The notes under the pieces are model-generated. The model saw nothing but the letters and a program-made list of their open reading frames with translations. It was not told where the DNA came from and ran no database searches. A stretch of 64,000 nucleotides of DNA from assembly GCA_023362775.1 (NCBI GenBank), contig JALMGJ010000002.1, forward strand, positions 36,667,914-36,731,913. Reading direction: 5' to 3'. Positions within the stretch are counted from its first letter, which is position 1; each line of letters starts with the position of its first letter. Source of the DNA: Charina bottae (Eukaryota; Chordata; Lepidosauria; Squamata; Charinaidae). This document shows positions 35,450 to 46,085 of this stretch, one piece after another. The translations under genes were made by a program, and so were the position numbers.

Positions 35450-35860
35450 AACCTGGTCTTTCAGGTCTTCCAAGGGTGCATTCATCGCCTCTGTAACTCA
35501 GGCCATCCCCCTGGCTGCTGGTCGTCCTCTTCTTCCCTTTCCTTCCACCTCTCCCAGCATCAGAGTCTCCTCCAGAGAGCTGGGTCTTCGCATGATGTGT
35601 CCAAAGTAGGATAATTGGAGCCTGGTCATTTGTGCCTTGAGTGAGAACTCTGGGTTGATTTGTTTGATGATCCATTTGTTTGTTTTCTTGGCTGTCCACG
35701 GTATTCTCAGGAGTCTTCTCCAACACCAGAGTTCAAAGTTGTCAAAACTCTTCCTATCCTTCAAAGTCCAACTTTCACTTTCATAGAATGTCACAGGGAA
35801 TACCATGGCTTGCACAATTCTGATCTTTGTAGACACATCATGGCATAGTGGCACATCAGC
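35450..35860 (-). mobile_element. Second, more divergent RTE-type LINE fragment, minus strand
   Basis: The minus-strand frame reads VFPVTFYESESWTLKDRKSF, NFELWCWRRLLRIPWTAKKT and LSYFGHIMRRPSSLEETLML. It is homologous to 34829-35285 but distinct in sequence, so it is an independent insertion. A (TTGA)n run sits at 35355-35386. Confidence 0.8.
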
Positions 35861-36479
35861 TCCTTATGCTGGCATGATGGTGATTTTATGTTTGAGAGCC
35901 TAGATCAGTCATGACACTGTCTTGACTACTGCAATGTGCTCTTTGTGGAGCCACCCTTGAAAAGTGTCCAGAGATCATAGCTAGCGTAATATGGGGCAAT
36001 TAGGTGTCTGGTACAGGGCTGATATGATGCCTATACAGAAAGATCTGCTTTGGTTGCCAATTGTTGACTTGGCACAAATCAGTTAATTAATTGTGCTTAT
36101 AATCTACCTCAGTCCCAAAGGATCTGGGTGATATAGGGATAATTAAGGGATAAAACACAAGATAGGTATCCCCCATCAGCGAACTGGGCCAGAGTCTTGC
36201 TGAAATAAAACTGATTTAAATTGTTTCCAGGACATCAACAAAGTGTATTTCTGGGGGAAAAAATTTCTATGGAATGGGGGCTGCCAACTTGCCTGAACCC
36301 CATGTAACTTATCCTGGGGGGTGCTTTCAGCAGATATGAGGTTTTATTAGCCAGACAGAACACCAGTAACAACCTGAAAGAGGGAATGCCAGCAAAATGA
36401 TTTAGCCCCATACTTATCTCTAAATAGGAAGTAGAGTAATTTGAAATATTGCAGTGGACATGTAAGTTAAGATATTTAT

Positions 36480-36834
36480 ATTATTACATTACATTACATT
36501 ACATTACATTACATTACATTACATTACATTACATTACATTACATTACATTACATTACATTACATTACATTACATTACATTACATTGTGTGGCTTGAATCA
36601 TGTCAACTGGATTTCTATTTTCTCAGTAGAAACGTTTCACTCCTTATCCAAGGAGCTTCTTCAGTCTGAAGAAGCTCCTTGGATAAGGAGTGAAACGTTT
36701 CTACTGAGAAAATAGAAATCCAGTTGACATGATTCAAGCCACAGACTGTTCCACCTGGATGACTGAGAACCTTCATCGACATATTACATTACATTACATT
36801 ACATTACATTACATTACATTACATTACATTATTA
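36480..36834. repeat. (ATTAC)n microsatellite split by a PLE hairpin
   Basis: ATTAC repeats occupy 36480-36585 and resume at 36781-36834. Between them is the palindrome at 36587-36780. Confidence 0.95.
36587..36780. mobile_element. PLE 3'-end hairpin (perfect inverted copies with hammerhead-like cores)
   Basis: Arms 36587-36664 and 36666-36743 are exact reverse complements around one central base. Each contains CTGAAGA, stem GCTCCTT/AAGGAGT, and GAAACGTTTC. The right side continues GACTGTTCCACCTGGATGAC to CTTCATCGACAT. The same family occurs at 42744-43155. Confidence 0.8.
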
Positions 36835-36889
36835 AATATTATTATTATTATTATTATGCATAAATACAAATAGAGAACACTTAGACCAG

Positions 36890-36945
36890 GGTTTCTCAAT
36901 CTTAGCAATGTTAAGATGTCTGGACTCAACTCCCAGACTTAGACT
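36890..36945. mobile_element. MITE family 2, end fragment
   Basis: GTTTCTCAATCTTAGCAATG, TTAAGATGTCTGGACT and CAACTCCCAGA match one arm of the palindromic family. Confidence 0.6.
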
Positions 36946-37245
36946 GTATAATATGCAATAGAGAAAAAAAAGTCCGTTTCACAATACATTTAAAAACTCA
37001 TGGCCAAGCAGAGAATGGAGTACTGTACGGCTATCCTAATTGTAAATCGCTCATGCTAAGAAAGGCTTGTGCAAAGAAAATGCTGTTTGCTTTACTGACT
37101 GTCTTAATAAAAGGAGGAAAAAAGAGGAGCTTTGCACTCCATCTTACCTCACAAACTGTGAACCCACAGGAGCCATTGTGACAGACGATCATTTCTGCCT
37201 GACCAAACCACAGCCTTCTGCCGTGACACATCCGTATTTTTCCAG

Positions 37246-37479
37246 ACCTGCTCCGAATCCTTGTCTGATCATATCTCTGGAGAGTTTCTGAAGATGCACC
37301 AGCTGCTGAGCGACAGAGAGCTGGGCATAAAGCAGGCCTTAGAAAACCGGCGAGAAAAGAACTTGGCTCAGATGGAAACCAAGCTCAAGGAACTGGACTG
37401 GAAGATGGCCTCATGTTCAGAAACTCTCTGCCGTGTGCAGGCAGGCCTGGAGTGCAAAGAGCACATTGGTTTCCTCAAG
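37246..37479 (+). CDS. TRIM-family E3 ligase, exon 3 (coiled coil)
   Basis: A 234-bp, phase 0-0 exon of 78 codons, rich in K, E and L, from TCSESLSDHISGEFLKMHQL to ECKEHIGFLK. The acceptor is TTTTTCCAG ending at 37245 and the donor is GTAAGG at 37480. The length matches the usual 231-234 bp third exon of TRIM genes. A 5'-truncated SINE B fragment begins about a dozen bases past the donor. Confidence 0.9.
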
Positions 37480-37490
37480 GTAAGGGGGAC

Positions 37491-37607
37491 CTTGGAAGCG
37501 TCTTCGGACAACGCTGGCTCTTCGGCTAACAAACGGAGATGAGCACCGGCCCCTAGAGTCGGACACGACTGCACAAATGTGCGGGGGGAACCTTTACCTT
37601 TTTTTTT
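37491..37607 (+). mobile_element. tRNA-SINE family B, 3' fragment
   Basis: It runs from GAAGCGTCTTCGGACAACGC to the characteristic tail AACCTTTACCTTTT. It is 5'-truncated and lies directly behind the TRIM exon 3 donor. Confidence 0.85.
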
Positions 37608-38394
37608 TAAGGGGGACCCTGGGCTGTGGGGTTTGCTTGGGAAGAAGACAGTTGCTGGGTGCATAGATTGCACCAAACCACAATTTGTTCAATTGGAGCT
37701 TGTTGCCTAAGTTACCATTATGGGTTCAGACATTTCATTAAACCACAAAACATTGTTTGGTTTGGCTGAGGGTGTTATGTGATCCCAGGCAGCGAGAGAG
37801 AGAAATGGAGGGAGTATGCCCAATCTAGCTATTCAGTAGGAGCATCAGAAAACACAAAGAAAATGAGACTTTACCAGCTGAAGGTGGTACTTTACATTCC
37901 CATTATGTAATGTTGCCCATTTCGACTTCTACTCAGATTTAAACTACAATACATTGCCTACATTTAATTTGCAGCTTTGCTAATATAAAAACTGCTTTCC
38001 ATATCTTGGCTTCTGTTCACCACTGACAACATCTCTGCATTTTCTTTAAGGCTGATTTTCTTCAAGCAGCTGCTAGATTCCACGGTGTCTATTCATTGAA
38101 AAGGGAGACTGGCCAGTGCATGATCCTTCATCACCCTTGGGTTTTTCATGGTGGATCAGGCTTTGTCGCTCCGCATGCCCTCAATTTTCTTTTCTTCCTT
38201 GCGTGTTGCGATAGTATTTCACTGGGATGTTTATTTTTCTTCTGATAATAAACTAGGACCTGATCTACTGAGACAAGAATCTGTTGGGCACCATTAAAAC
38301 AGAGCAGCCTTTGACAGGAAAGTGGGTGGTAACCCAGCGAAAGGATTATTTTGACTGTTTTCACTTTTCTCTCTTTCTTCTTTCCCTCCAATAG

Positions 38395-38417
38395 GAGGCA
38401 AAAGAGTTGCTGGAGAA
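38395..38417 (+). CDS. TRIM-family E3 ligase, exon 4 (23-bp micro-exon)
   Basis: The acceptor is CTCCAATAG and the donor is GTAAGT. It encodes EAKELLE plus two bases of a lysine codon. A 23-bp exon at this point is a signature of the TRIM gene structure. It shifts the phase so that exon 5 continues KVHKEQGAP. Confidence 0.88.
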
Positions 38418-38648
38418 GTAAGTGGTGTTTCTCTTTTCTTATATAATAAATATATGAAAGGAAGAAAAAAATGAACCAGCAGAGGTGGGCTGACCATTGA
38501 GGGGTCTCTGATCCTACAGGATGCATCAGTTTTGCCTCCCCACTCTAGGCATGGGGAAGACTTGCCAACTGAGTAGAAAAAGGGCAAACCATTAGCCTGA
38601 CTTAATGGTCTTCCACCATTCAGAAGCGGCTGGATCTGCCAAAATGAG

Positions 38649-38669
38649 TACAGGTAATCCTCGCTTATC
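38649..38669 (+). mobile_element. MITE family 1, left end only
   Basis: TACAGGTAATCCTCGCTTAT matches the family 1 terminal repeat. It is directly followed by SINE B at 38671, and the rest of the MITE is not present after the SINE. Confidence 0.6.
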
Positions 38670-38670
38670 C

Positions 38671-39000
38671 GGGGCGTGGTGGCTCAGCGGGTAAGACACC
38701 AGGCTTGTCGATCGGAAGGTCGGAGGTTCGAATCCCTAGCCCTGCGTGCGGAGTGAGCTCCCGCACTCGCCCCAGCTCTTGCCAACCTAGCAATTTGAAA
38801 GCATGCAAATGCAAGCAGATGAATAGGTACCACTTCGGTGGGAAGGTAACAGCGTTCCGCGGCGTCATGCGGCCACATGACCGTGGAAGCGTCTTCGGAC
38901 AACGCTGGCTCTTCGGCTAACAAACGGAGATGAGCACCGGCCCCTAGAGTCGGACACGACTGCACAAATGTGCGGGGGGAACCTTTACCTTTACCTTTAC
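38671..39000 (+). mobile_element. tRNA-SINE family B, full-length copy
   Basis: The tRNA-like head has an A box (TGGCTCAGCGGGTAAGAC) and a perfect B box (GGTTCGAATCC). A conserved body follows (GCAATTTGAAAGCATGCAAA), then CACATGACCGTGGAAGCGTC, GAGCACCGGCCCCTAGAGTC and the (CCTTTA)n tail. The tail suggests mobilisation by a LINE with the same 3' repeat. Confidence 0.92.
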
Positions 39001-40127
39001 ACTTTGAGCCCGAAACAGTTGCTTCCAGTTCAGATTTATTATTCCAACCTTATTAGAAATGTTCCAGAAGTGCTTGTGAAGAATTTTGAGTTTGGTGAAA
39101 CAGCATTTGAAAAGATACTTTGAAGTTGAAATAAAGTATTTGAGCTTGAAACGGGAAGTCTTACACCCATTTTGACTTTGACACATTTTGCACACCACTG
39201 TGTTCTTCCTCTATGTATGATGTAGGCTTGGCTTAAAAACTCATTTGTCTTGCCTGCATAAAACTAGGTCCCCCGTTCTGTGTTTTCATTAACAGGTTTT
39301 CTATTTGATGGGCGCCTGACCTAGCATTATACCTCCAAAGAGATGTGCTGAACTGATCATGGTATCTGATCTTCAGTTAGTCACCTGCTTGTGTCACTTG
39401 CTCACACCTCTTGTGTGAGGCTGGTTTTAGAGTTGTTGACTATATTTGGCTCAGATCTGGTTTAACCTTTACAGAACCTTTTGATAATCTAATCATTATA
39501 AGGAGAAGAACACCAGTGGGGAAATGAATGAATTGGAATGAAAGCATACGACAATAGAGATCTGGTCCTGGTGATCGTGGGGAGAATTGTAGGCATTACC
39601 GAGCAAATTATACCAATGGTTCTGAAAAAAATACATCTAACAATATTGTTTGCTATTTCTATAATGTCCTCAGATGGCATGAAATGTTAAATACACATGA
39701 TTTTGATCACCCAACACATCAGTACAAAATATTGTACTGCTTTCTTGGTCAGGAAGGAAAGATGGGGTGAAACATCAAAAGTTAGTCTCAACAACCATCA
39801 TGTTCAAACTTTACTGTTCTCATCCAACGTTATTGATTTTACACATTTAAACATCCAAGCAACATGCATGCAAGTCACTGCAGCACCAACAGAGGTTTCG
39901 CCAGGGAGCATCTGCAAAGGATGGACATTTGTTGTAACTATAGATGGGGGAATTTTCGACTGGAAATCAAAACTATCCCCAGTTCCATTTCAGATCTATA
40001 ATATTAGCAATGGACTACTCAGTAGGGTTGCTGTAATCTACTCTCTCCGAGAATATAAATGTAATAATAAAGAAACAAGAAGAATTAAAAGCTTTTGCTC
40101 TGGGGTTTATATTAGCAGGGGCGTGGT
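39001..40127. other. TRIM intron 4, no feature seen
   Basis: AT-rich intronic sequence. There is a modest ORF at 39697-40194, but it has no family likeness and its 3' part is SINE. Confidence 0.5.
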
Positions 40128-40435
40128 GGCTCAGCGGGTAAGACGCCAGGCTTGTCGATCGGAAGATCGCAATTTCGGAGGTTCGAATCCCTAGCCCCGC
40201 GTGACGGAGTGAGCTCCTGCACTAGCTCCAGCTCTTGCCAACCTAGCAATTTGAAAGCATGCAAATGCAAGCAGATGAATAGGTACCACCTCGGTGGGTA
40301 GGTAACAGCGTTCCGCACGCGTCATGCGGCCACATGACTGTGGAAGCGTCTTCGGACAACGCTGGCTCTTCAGCTAACAAACGGAGATGAGCACCGGCCC
40401 CTAGAGTCAGACACGACTGCACAATTGTACCTTTT
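40128..40435 (+). mobile_element. tRNA-SINE family B, full-length copy
   Basis: Same architecture as 38671-39000. It has an extra short duplication near the B box (GATCGCAATTTC before GGAGGTTCGAATCC). It abuts MITE family 1 at 40436. Confidence 0.9.
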
Positions 40436-40712
40436 AATCCTCGCTTAATGACCACAATTGGACTGGAATTTTGGTTGCTAAGCAAAGTGGTCATTAAGTG
40501 AATCATCCCAGCCAGCTTCCGGCAAGCAAAATCAATGGGGAACTGTGTAATTCATTTAATGACCACATGGTCTGCTTAATGACTGCAGTGATTCACTTAA
40601 CAGCTGCAGCAAAAAAAGGTCGTAAAATCAGGTTGGATTCGCTTAATGACCGCTTCGCTTAGCAACTGAAATCCCAGTCCCAATTGTGGTCATTAAGTGA
40701 GGACTACCTGTA
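40436..40712. mobile_element. MITE family 1 copy
   Basis: The right end is AAGTGAGGACTACCTGTA. The left end is TAATCCTCGCTTAATGACCA, with the outer TACAGG replaced by the SINE tail. The interior is CTTAATGACC-rich. Confidence 0.8.
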
Positions 40713-41022
40713 ATTGTAATGTTCAATAAAATTACTGTATATAAAAAAGAACCTGATGTATGGAGGAGGAGAGGGACCCAGGTATAATTGTCTTCCATTT
40801 CTAATCCTCCCACTTTTCCCCAGTATTTTCCATGCCTTTTTTTTCTTATTGCACAAAATCCATTAAAGAGGAGAAACGGAAAATTGCAACATCATTCTTT
40901 TTGATCAGCAGTGCTCAGAGTTCTCTCTTTAGAAGGATCCAGATGTGATTCCATTTAGGTTTGGTAGAATGGGAGCAGTTCATTCTAAGACGGTTGATCC
41001 TTGGGATGCTCTTCTCCTGTAG

Positions 41023-41390
41023 GGTCCATAAGGAGCAAGGAGCCCCGGATGAAGATGAACCAGATGCCAAGGAAGGAGAAGATGGGCTGGGGGCCAGCAG
41101 TGAAGACACAGATGAGTGTGAGAATGAGGTTGATGAAGGGCTGATGAGAGAGGAGGAAGATGTTGATGAGGAGGAAGAGGAAGAAGAAGAAGAAGAGGGG
41201 GAAGAGGAGGAGGAAGAGGAAGAAGAAGAAGAAGAGGATGAACAAGAGGAAGAACTGGAGACAGCAGCAGTAGAAGAAGAGGAGGAGGAGAATGAAGATG
41301 GAGTGGTGGCTGTAGACTTGAACCTGGGCGAGTTTAAAGGACCTCTGCAATTCTATGCCTGGAAGGAGCTCTTGGGGGCAGTCCATCCAG
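41023..41390 (+). CDS. TRIM-family E3 ligase, exon 5 (acidic linker)
   Basis: A 368-bp exon, residues 261-382. After KVHKEQGAPDEDEPDAKEGE comes a long glutamate tract (genomic 41150-41290) of almost unbroken E with a few D, G and A, then NLGEFKGPLQFYAWKELL. The acceptor is TCTCCTGTAG and the donor is GTGAGG at 41391. In related TRIM genes this exon is a short neutral linker, so the acidic tract looks like a lineage-specific expansion of GAA/GAG codons. The frame through the repeat is open. The tract is probably disordered, and what it does is unknown. Slippage makes it likely to vary in length. Confidence 0.88.
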
Positions 41391-41811
41391 GTGAGGTGGT
41401 GTGGAGATGGGGTTTTTAGACCAAATGTTTCAGTATTGGTTTATGACTTTTATACCCCACCTTTTCTCTGGAAGTTCAAGGCTATGTACTGTATCTCCAC
41501 AGCAACAGCCCCATAATGTAGTTTGGGCTAAAAGAGAGAATGACTGGCTCAAACTCACCCAGTGAGCTCATAGCCAAGGGAGGACTTGAAATATGGCTCT
41601 TCCTGGTTCAAAGGCAACACCTTGTCCCCATGATGCTCCTCTGGCTGTTTGGAAATCCAGGATAGGCACGGTTCTACCTTTCCTTCTTGCTTTCTAGACG
41701 TTCTGCCTGGTTAATCTTGGGCACACAAGCATCAGGAGCAGCGAACATGGGTGGGTGATGGCAGGACATATCCAGATATCTTTCAATTCATCACATAAAA
41801 ACTGATATTTT

Positions 41812-41885
41812 GTAAACCGCCCAGAGTCCCCCGCTGGGGGAGATGGGCGGTGATAAATTTGAATTATAAATAAATAAATAAAAAG
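41812..41885 (+). mobile_element. L2-like LINE 3' terminus
   Basis: AAACCGCCCAGAGTCCCCCG, then GGGAGATGGGCGGTGATAAA and an (AATAAATA) tail. Only the last 75 bp or so is present. Confidence 0.8.
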
Positions 41886-42460
41886 CCCCACTATTGATCC
41901 CTCATCCTATGGAAAAAGTACAGTTTGTAAGCATACGGAGCTAATGTGACCATTGCTCATGTCATGGATGGGGAAATTGGCCCCGCAAAGGTCTCCCCTC
42001 CTTACACAATTGTACACCTCTAGAGATGTCCATCCCTTGTTTTGCTTCAAACTAAAAGCTGCTCTTAAAGGCTTCTGTTAAGTCCCATGTAGCTGGGCAA
42101 GATCAAGAAGGCAAGAACTCTGCAAGAGTTCAGGAAAGTCTCTTTAATGCTCATCTGGGATGAGCACAGAATCTTGGAAACTGTAAGAAGAATTCCCCAC
42201 CCCTTTATACAGTAGTGTGTTAATAAGGTGGAGTTGTCTTGAATGGTCCGAAATCCTTCTTCCCAGGTTTCTGGCACCTGGGCTGGGTTGCTGCTTATGA
42301 AATGAGCTGCCAAGGGGCTTGCTAGTTGCTGTCTCTGGATTTTTTTTATGTCTGTTCTCTCTTCCAATCTCTTTCATTGTCCTCGTGTAATGAGCTATTA
42401 GAAATTTAGATTATGTGGTAACTCCTGAAAATATTATTTTTACCATTGAATTTGAGTAAA

Positions 42461-42560
42461 CTCCGGGAGACAGTGGAGGACAGGAAGGCCTGGCGTGCTA
42501 TGGCCCATGAGGTCACGAAGAGTCGGACACGACTAAACGACTGAACAACAACAACAAGAA
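42461..42560 (+). mobile_element. BovB/RTE LINE 3' terminus
   Basis: CAGGAAGGCCTGGCGTGCTA, GAGGTCACGAAGAGTCGGAC and an (AAC)n tail match the last codons and tail of the BovB copies in this window. Confidence 0.8.
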
Positions 42561-42730
42561 CAAGAATAGGGTTTGCACAATTTGGGGGAGGCGGGAGAAA
42601 GAGCTTACCCCCAGTAAGTAGATGCAGCCAGGGCAAATAAAGGGATGAGGCCAGAAAAAAAAAACCCCAAATTAGATTAGATTAGAATAAATCCCAAATT
42701 TGACCTGATTAAAACTAATTAAATTAAAAC

Positions 42731-43168
42731 TACTGTGCATATGTCTGTAGCTTGAATCATGCCAACTGGATTTCTATTTTCTCAGTGGAAACGTTTCGCT
42801 CCTTATCCAAGAAGCTTCTTCAGTCTGAGCAAAGTTAGTAAGGGAATCCTTAAATATGTTTCTAGGTGGCTGTGTGACCTTGCACCTGGGGCTAGGTCAT
42901 GGTTATTTGAGATGTTTATTTCTAAGTCCCTTTATCATCCAAAGGAATAACTCAAATAACCATGACCTAGCCCCAGTTGCAAGGTCACACAGCCACCCTA
43001 GAAACATATTTAAGGATTCCCTTACTAACTTTGCTCAGACTGAAGAAGCTTCTTGGATAAGGAGCGAAACGTTTCCACTGAGAAAATAGAAATCCAGTTG
43101 ACATGATTCAAGCTACAGACTGTTCCACCTGGATGACTGAGAACCTTCATCGACATACTGTGCATATG
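42731..43168. mobile_element. PLE 3'-end hairpin with 13-bp target duplication
   Basis: Element 42744-43155 has arms of about 175 bp (42743-42915 and 42950-43120). They are near-perfect reverse complements around a short loop. Each arm ends in the CTGAAGAAG ... GAAAC hammerhead-like core. The right end is CACCTGGATGACTGAGAACC to CATCGACA. The flanks TACTGTGCATATG at 42731-42743 and 43156-43168 match exactly. Located in the intron before the SPRY exon. Confidence 0.85.
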
Positions 43169-43532
43169 GTTAATCTATGGTGAATATTTTTTCCCATAGT
43201 GTGATTTTTTTTAAAAAAAACTACAATTTGGTGACTACCTTTGGAGAGTCCCACAAGGTTCAGAACGACATCTCTAATTTAGACAAATAAATTGGAAGTG
43301 TTTTCAGCAAGCAGACCAGAACTAGCTCTAAGATTTTGCTTTGGCTGTAGAAAAATATGGCGCTACTGGCACTCAGAGGGAAGCTTCAGAGACGTTGGGG
43401 ATGGTTGCCCTGTTGATAGATTGCTAATATTATATTTGTGTCTAATTTTTTCTGGACCACTTTATATTCCTGCGCTAGCCTGCACAAGTCCGCTCTTGTT
43501 CATTCTCAATTCTTCCCATCTCCCCTCTCTAG

Positions 43533-44056
43533 TCCCCACATGCATCACTTTCGACTGCAATTCAGCTCATCCCAGCCTGGTCCTCGCGGAAGAAGCCACC
43601 GGGGTCAAGTTCAGTCCTGGCCGACGGTTCTGGCGACGAAAGCCGGAGCGCTTCACCTCCAGCCCGTGCGTGGTGGGGCGGGAGGGCATCCCCACGGGGC
43701 GGTTCTACTGGGAGATCCAAGTCGGGGGCAGCACCGGTTGGCTGGTGGGGGCAGCCAAAAAGTCTGTGAAGCGCAAGAAGCGGCTGAACTTCCTACCCAA
43801 GGAAGGAGTGTGGGCTATTGAGCTGAAGGCTGGAGAGTACCAAGCTCTGAGCGAACCCCGCACGCCCCTTTCAGTCTGCGGGAGGATGGATAAAGTTGGG
43901 GTCTACCTGGACTTTGAAGGGGGGCAGCTCTCTTTTTACAACAGCAGCAGCATGAGCCATCTCTACACTTTCCAAGCATGCTTCCATGAAGAGCTGCTTC
44001 CCTTTCTCAGCACCCAAAGCAGCCACCCCCTCCAGGTGTGGGACCTGGAGCTCTGA
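43533..44056 (+). CDS. TRIM-family E3 ligase, exon 6 (PRY/SPRY domain, stop)
   Basis: The exon encodes residues 383-556, a B30.2 (PRY/SPRY) domain for substrate binding. It contains ITFDCNSAHPSLVLAEE (PRY), SPCVVGREGIPTGRFYWEI, GWLVGAAKKSVKRK, KVGVYLDFEGGQLSFYN and LQVWDLEL, then TGA at 44054. The acceptor is CCCCTCTCTAG. The conserved LDP-x-T motif of many SPRY domains is replaced by ITFDCNSAHP, as in some TRIM members. No frameshift is seen. A likely poly(A) signal, AATAAA, is at 44718. Confidence 0.93.
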
Positions 44057-45180
44057 GATCCTAGCTCAGGGTGCAGCATTGCAAAGAACAGGCTGGTGAA
44101 AATTAGGGACAGGAAGCCATTGAGATGTGAGATGAGATGAGGGGTGTTTGAAGAGACAACCCATTCTATTCATTCTTTGCAAGCAGTCGCGCCAAGATTT
44201 GAAACTGGACCAATCAGACTATTGTGGTTCATGATGATTGTTCTTGACACAGAGTTCTATAGTACAGCTTTTGTTTATTTATTTATTTATTTATTTATTT
44301 TATTTTATATATATTATATTTTATTTATTTTATTTTATTATAAATAATAAAAATAAATAAATAAATACATACATACATACATACATACAGCTTTTAACTT
44401 GGCCTCCTATTTCCCATATCTTTAAATTCCTTGACCCGTAGACAGTAGTGAGGGTAGAGTTTGCCTCTGCCCACCTGCAGTGCACGTTTCAGCCATGTAG
44501 GCACACTTCTCCTGTAAGGCAAAGCTGGCCGAGACGGACCCTTTCCGGGAGCACGCATGCGACCCATGATCCGCCTGCAGTGCATCAGAACATCACCCTG
44601 GCCAAAAGTGGCGGTGGGACTTCAAAACCCCCACCCCAGTTTTGCAGTTGAGTTACACAGCCTGATCCCTCTGTGTCTGCTGTTCTCACCCACCTTGGGA
44701 ATATTTCCATTTGTGCCAATAAATGCCTTGGTTTGTGATGCACTGCTCCAGTAGTCTTCTGCCAAACTTCCCCAATGTCACACCAGGGAAAATTAAGACT
44801 CACATATCTCTTCTTTCCTACCCTCAACCATCATATTCAGAATATTGCTTTAACTGGGCAAGCAACTGTATTTCTATTTCATACGTTTCTCCACTTAATC
44901 TACAATGTTCATATGACACCTTTCGGCACTCGTAAACAATAGCTGCATGGGAGAATGGAGACTTGGTTAGCCTCCTAAATCTGGTATCTCTAGATTTCCA
45001 GCATCGATGCTGAAAACGTGCTGAATCAATTCGAGCTCAACTTTCAGTTGTTTCAGTTACTCCCAATCTGTACATCCGATCAATCTGTTATTGCTCATTG
45101 TAATCTGCCAGCCAAATCACAGTCCTGCCTGGAACCGCTTTTCAGACTGGATATATAGGAGCAATTAGCAGAGGACCTAG
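44057..45180 (+). other. TRIM 3' UTR and flank
   Basis: An AT-rich (TTTA)n/(ATAC)n microsatellite lies at about 44266-44395. AATAAA at 44718-44723 is the best poly(A) signal outside the microsatellite. No further coding exon is seen. Confidence 0.5.
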
Positions 45181-45182
45181 AG

Positions 45183-45492
45183 CAGTCTTTCTTGACCTTT
45201 TGACCCCAGAGGAACCCTTGAAATATTTTCCAGGCCTTGGGGAACCCCTGCACATTCAGCCTCAAATATAGGCCAGGAGTTGCAAAATTATTATATTCGT
45301 TTCATGTGTAGGCCTGTATATATGCATTAACGATGTTCTTAAACTAAAAAGAAAGAATGAAACTGACCTCTTTAATGTGAAGTTGCCCGAATTTGAAATA
45401 ATTTTTAAATCAATCGTGATCTCCCAGGGGACCCCTGGGGACCTCTCGCGGAACCCGAGGGTGCCACGGAACCCTGGTTGAGGAACCCTGAC
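45183..45492. mobile_element. hAT MITE family 3 copy
   Basis: The ends are CAGTCTTTCTTGACCTTTTG and AACCCTGGTTGAGGAACCCTG. The flanks ACCTAGAG and ACCTAGAT agree at 7 of 8 positions. The body shares GAACCCTTGAAATATTTTCC and GGTTCCACGGAACCC-type words with 50210-50518 and 56527-56841. Confidence 0.8.
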
Positions 45493-45599
45493 CTAGATGG
45501 TATCATTTATACCTATTGTTTTCCTGCTGTTGTCGTCCTATTGAGCCTGTTGGTTTTCAGATAACTCAGGGTCAAGCTAAACATGAGATCGGCTGATTT

Positions 45600-46085
45600 T
45601 TTAAACAACTTTTTTTATATATTAAATTTGTATGCCACCCAACTCCCGACGACTCTGGGCTGCTCACAAGTAAAAACATTAAAAACAAGGAAAATAATAC
45701 TATAAGAGACCAGAATAAAAGGTGGCAAGCATGAAAAACCAGACAGGAACAAAAGAGACAGAAAACCCCAAAATCCAAAGGGGGTTCGGTCACTCTCACC
45801 AAAGGCCTGGGTGCAGAGCCAGGTCTTTTCGGCTCTTCTAAACCACAGCAGGGTGGGGGCCATCTGGATCTTGGGGGGGGGGCTCGTTCCAGAGGGCAGG
45901 AACTGCTACAGAGAAGGCGTGCTTCTGGGGTCCCAATAGATGACGTTATTTAAGCGAAGGAACCCCAAGTACACCAACCCTGCAACATCAAATTGGCTGG
46001 GCAGATACTATGGGATGCCCCTCAAATAACCAGGCCCCATGTCACGCGTGGTGTGCCGTTCTTTAAAAAACACCAATCAAGCTTT
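45600..46085 (-). mobile_element. L2-like LINE 3' end, minus strand, decayed
   Basis: GCCACCCAACTCCCGACGAC, CTCTGGGCTGCTCACAAGTA and CGTTCCAGAGGGCAGGAACT match the minus-strand 3' end architecture at 12148 and 52845. No intact frame remains. Confidence 0.6.

Noticed and set aside
38671..38780. tRNA gene (perfect B box and A box)
   Set aside because: The head is joined to the SINE body and tail and recurs in at least four copies. It is a SINE promoter, not a functional tRNA.
39697..40194. 165-codon plus ORF in a TRIM intron
   Set aside because: No family likeness, and its C-terminal part reads into SINE B. Probably chance.
40985..41386. Minus-strand ORF rich in Phe/Leu opposite the acidic exon
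   Set aside because: It is the complement of GAA/GAG repeats (TTC/CTC) and has no other support.
43438..43821. Alternative ORF over the SPRY exon
   Set aside because: It is a wrong-frame shadow. The B30.2 motifs read in the frame ending at 44056.
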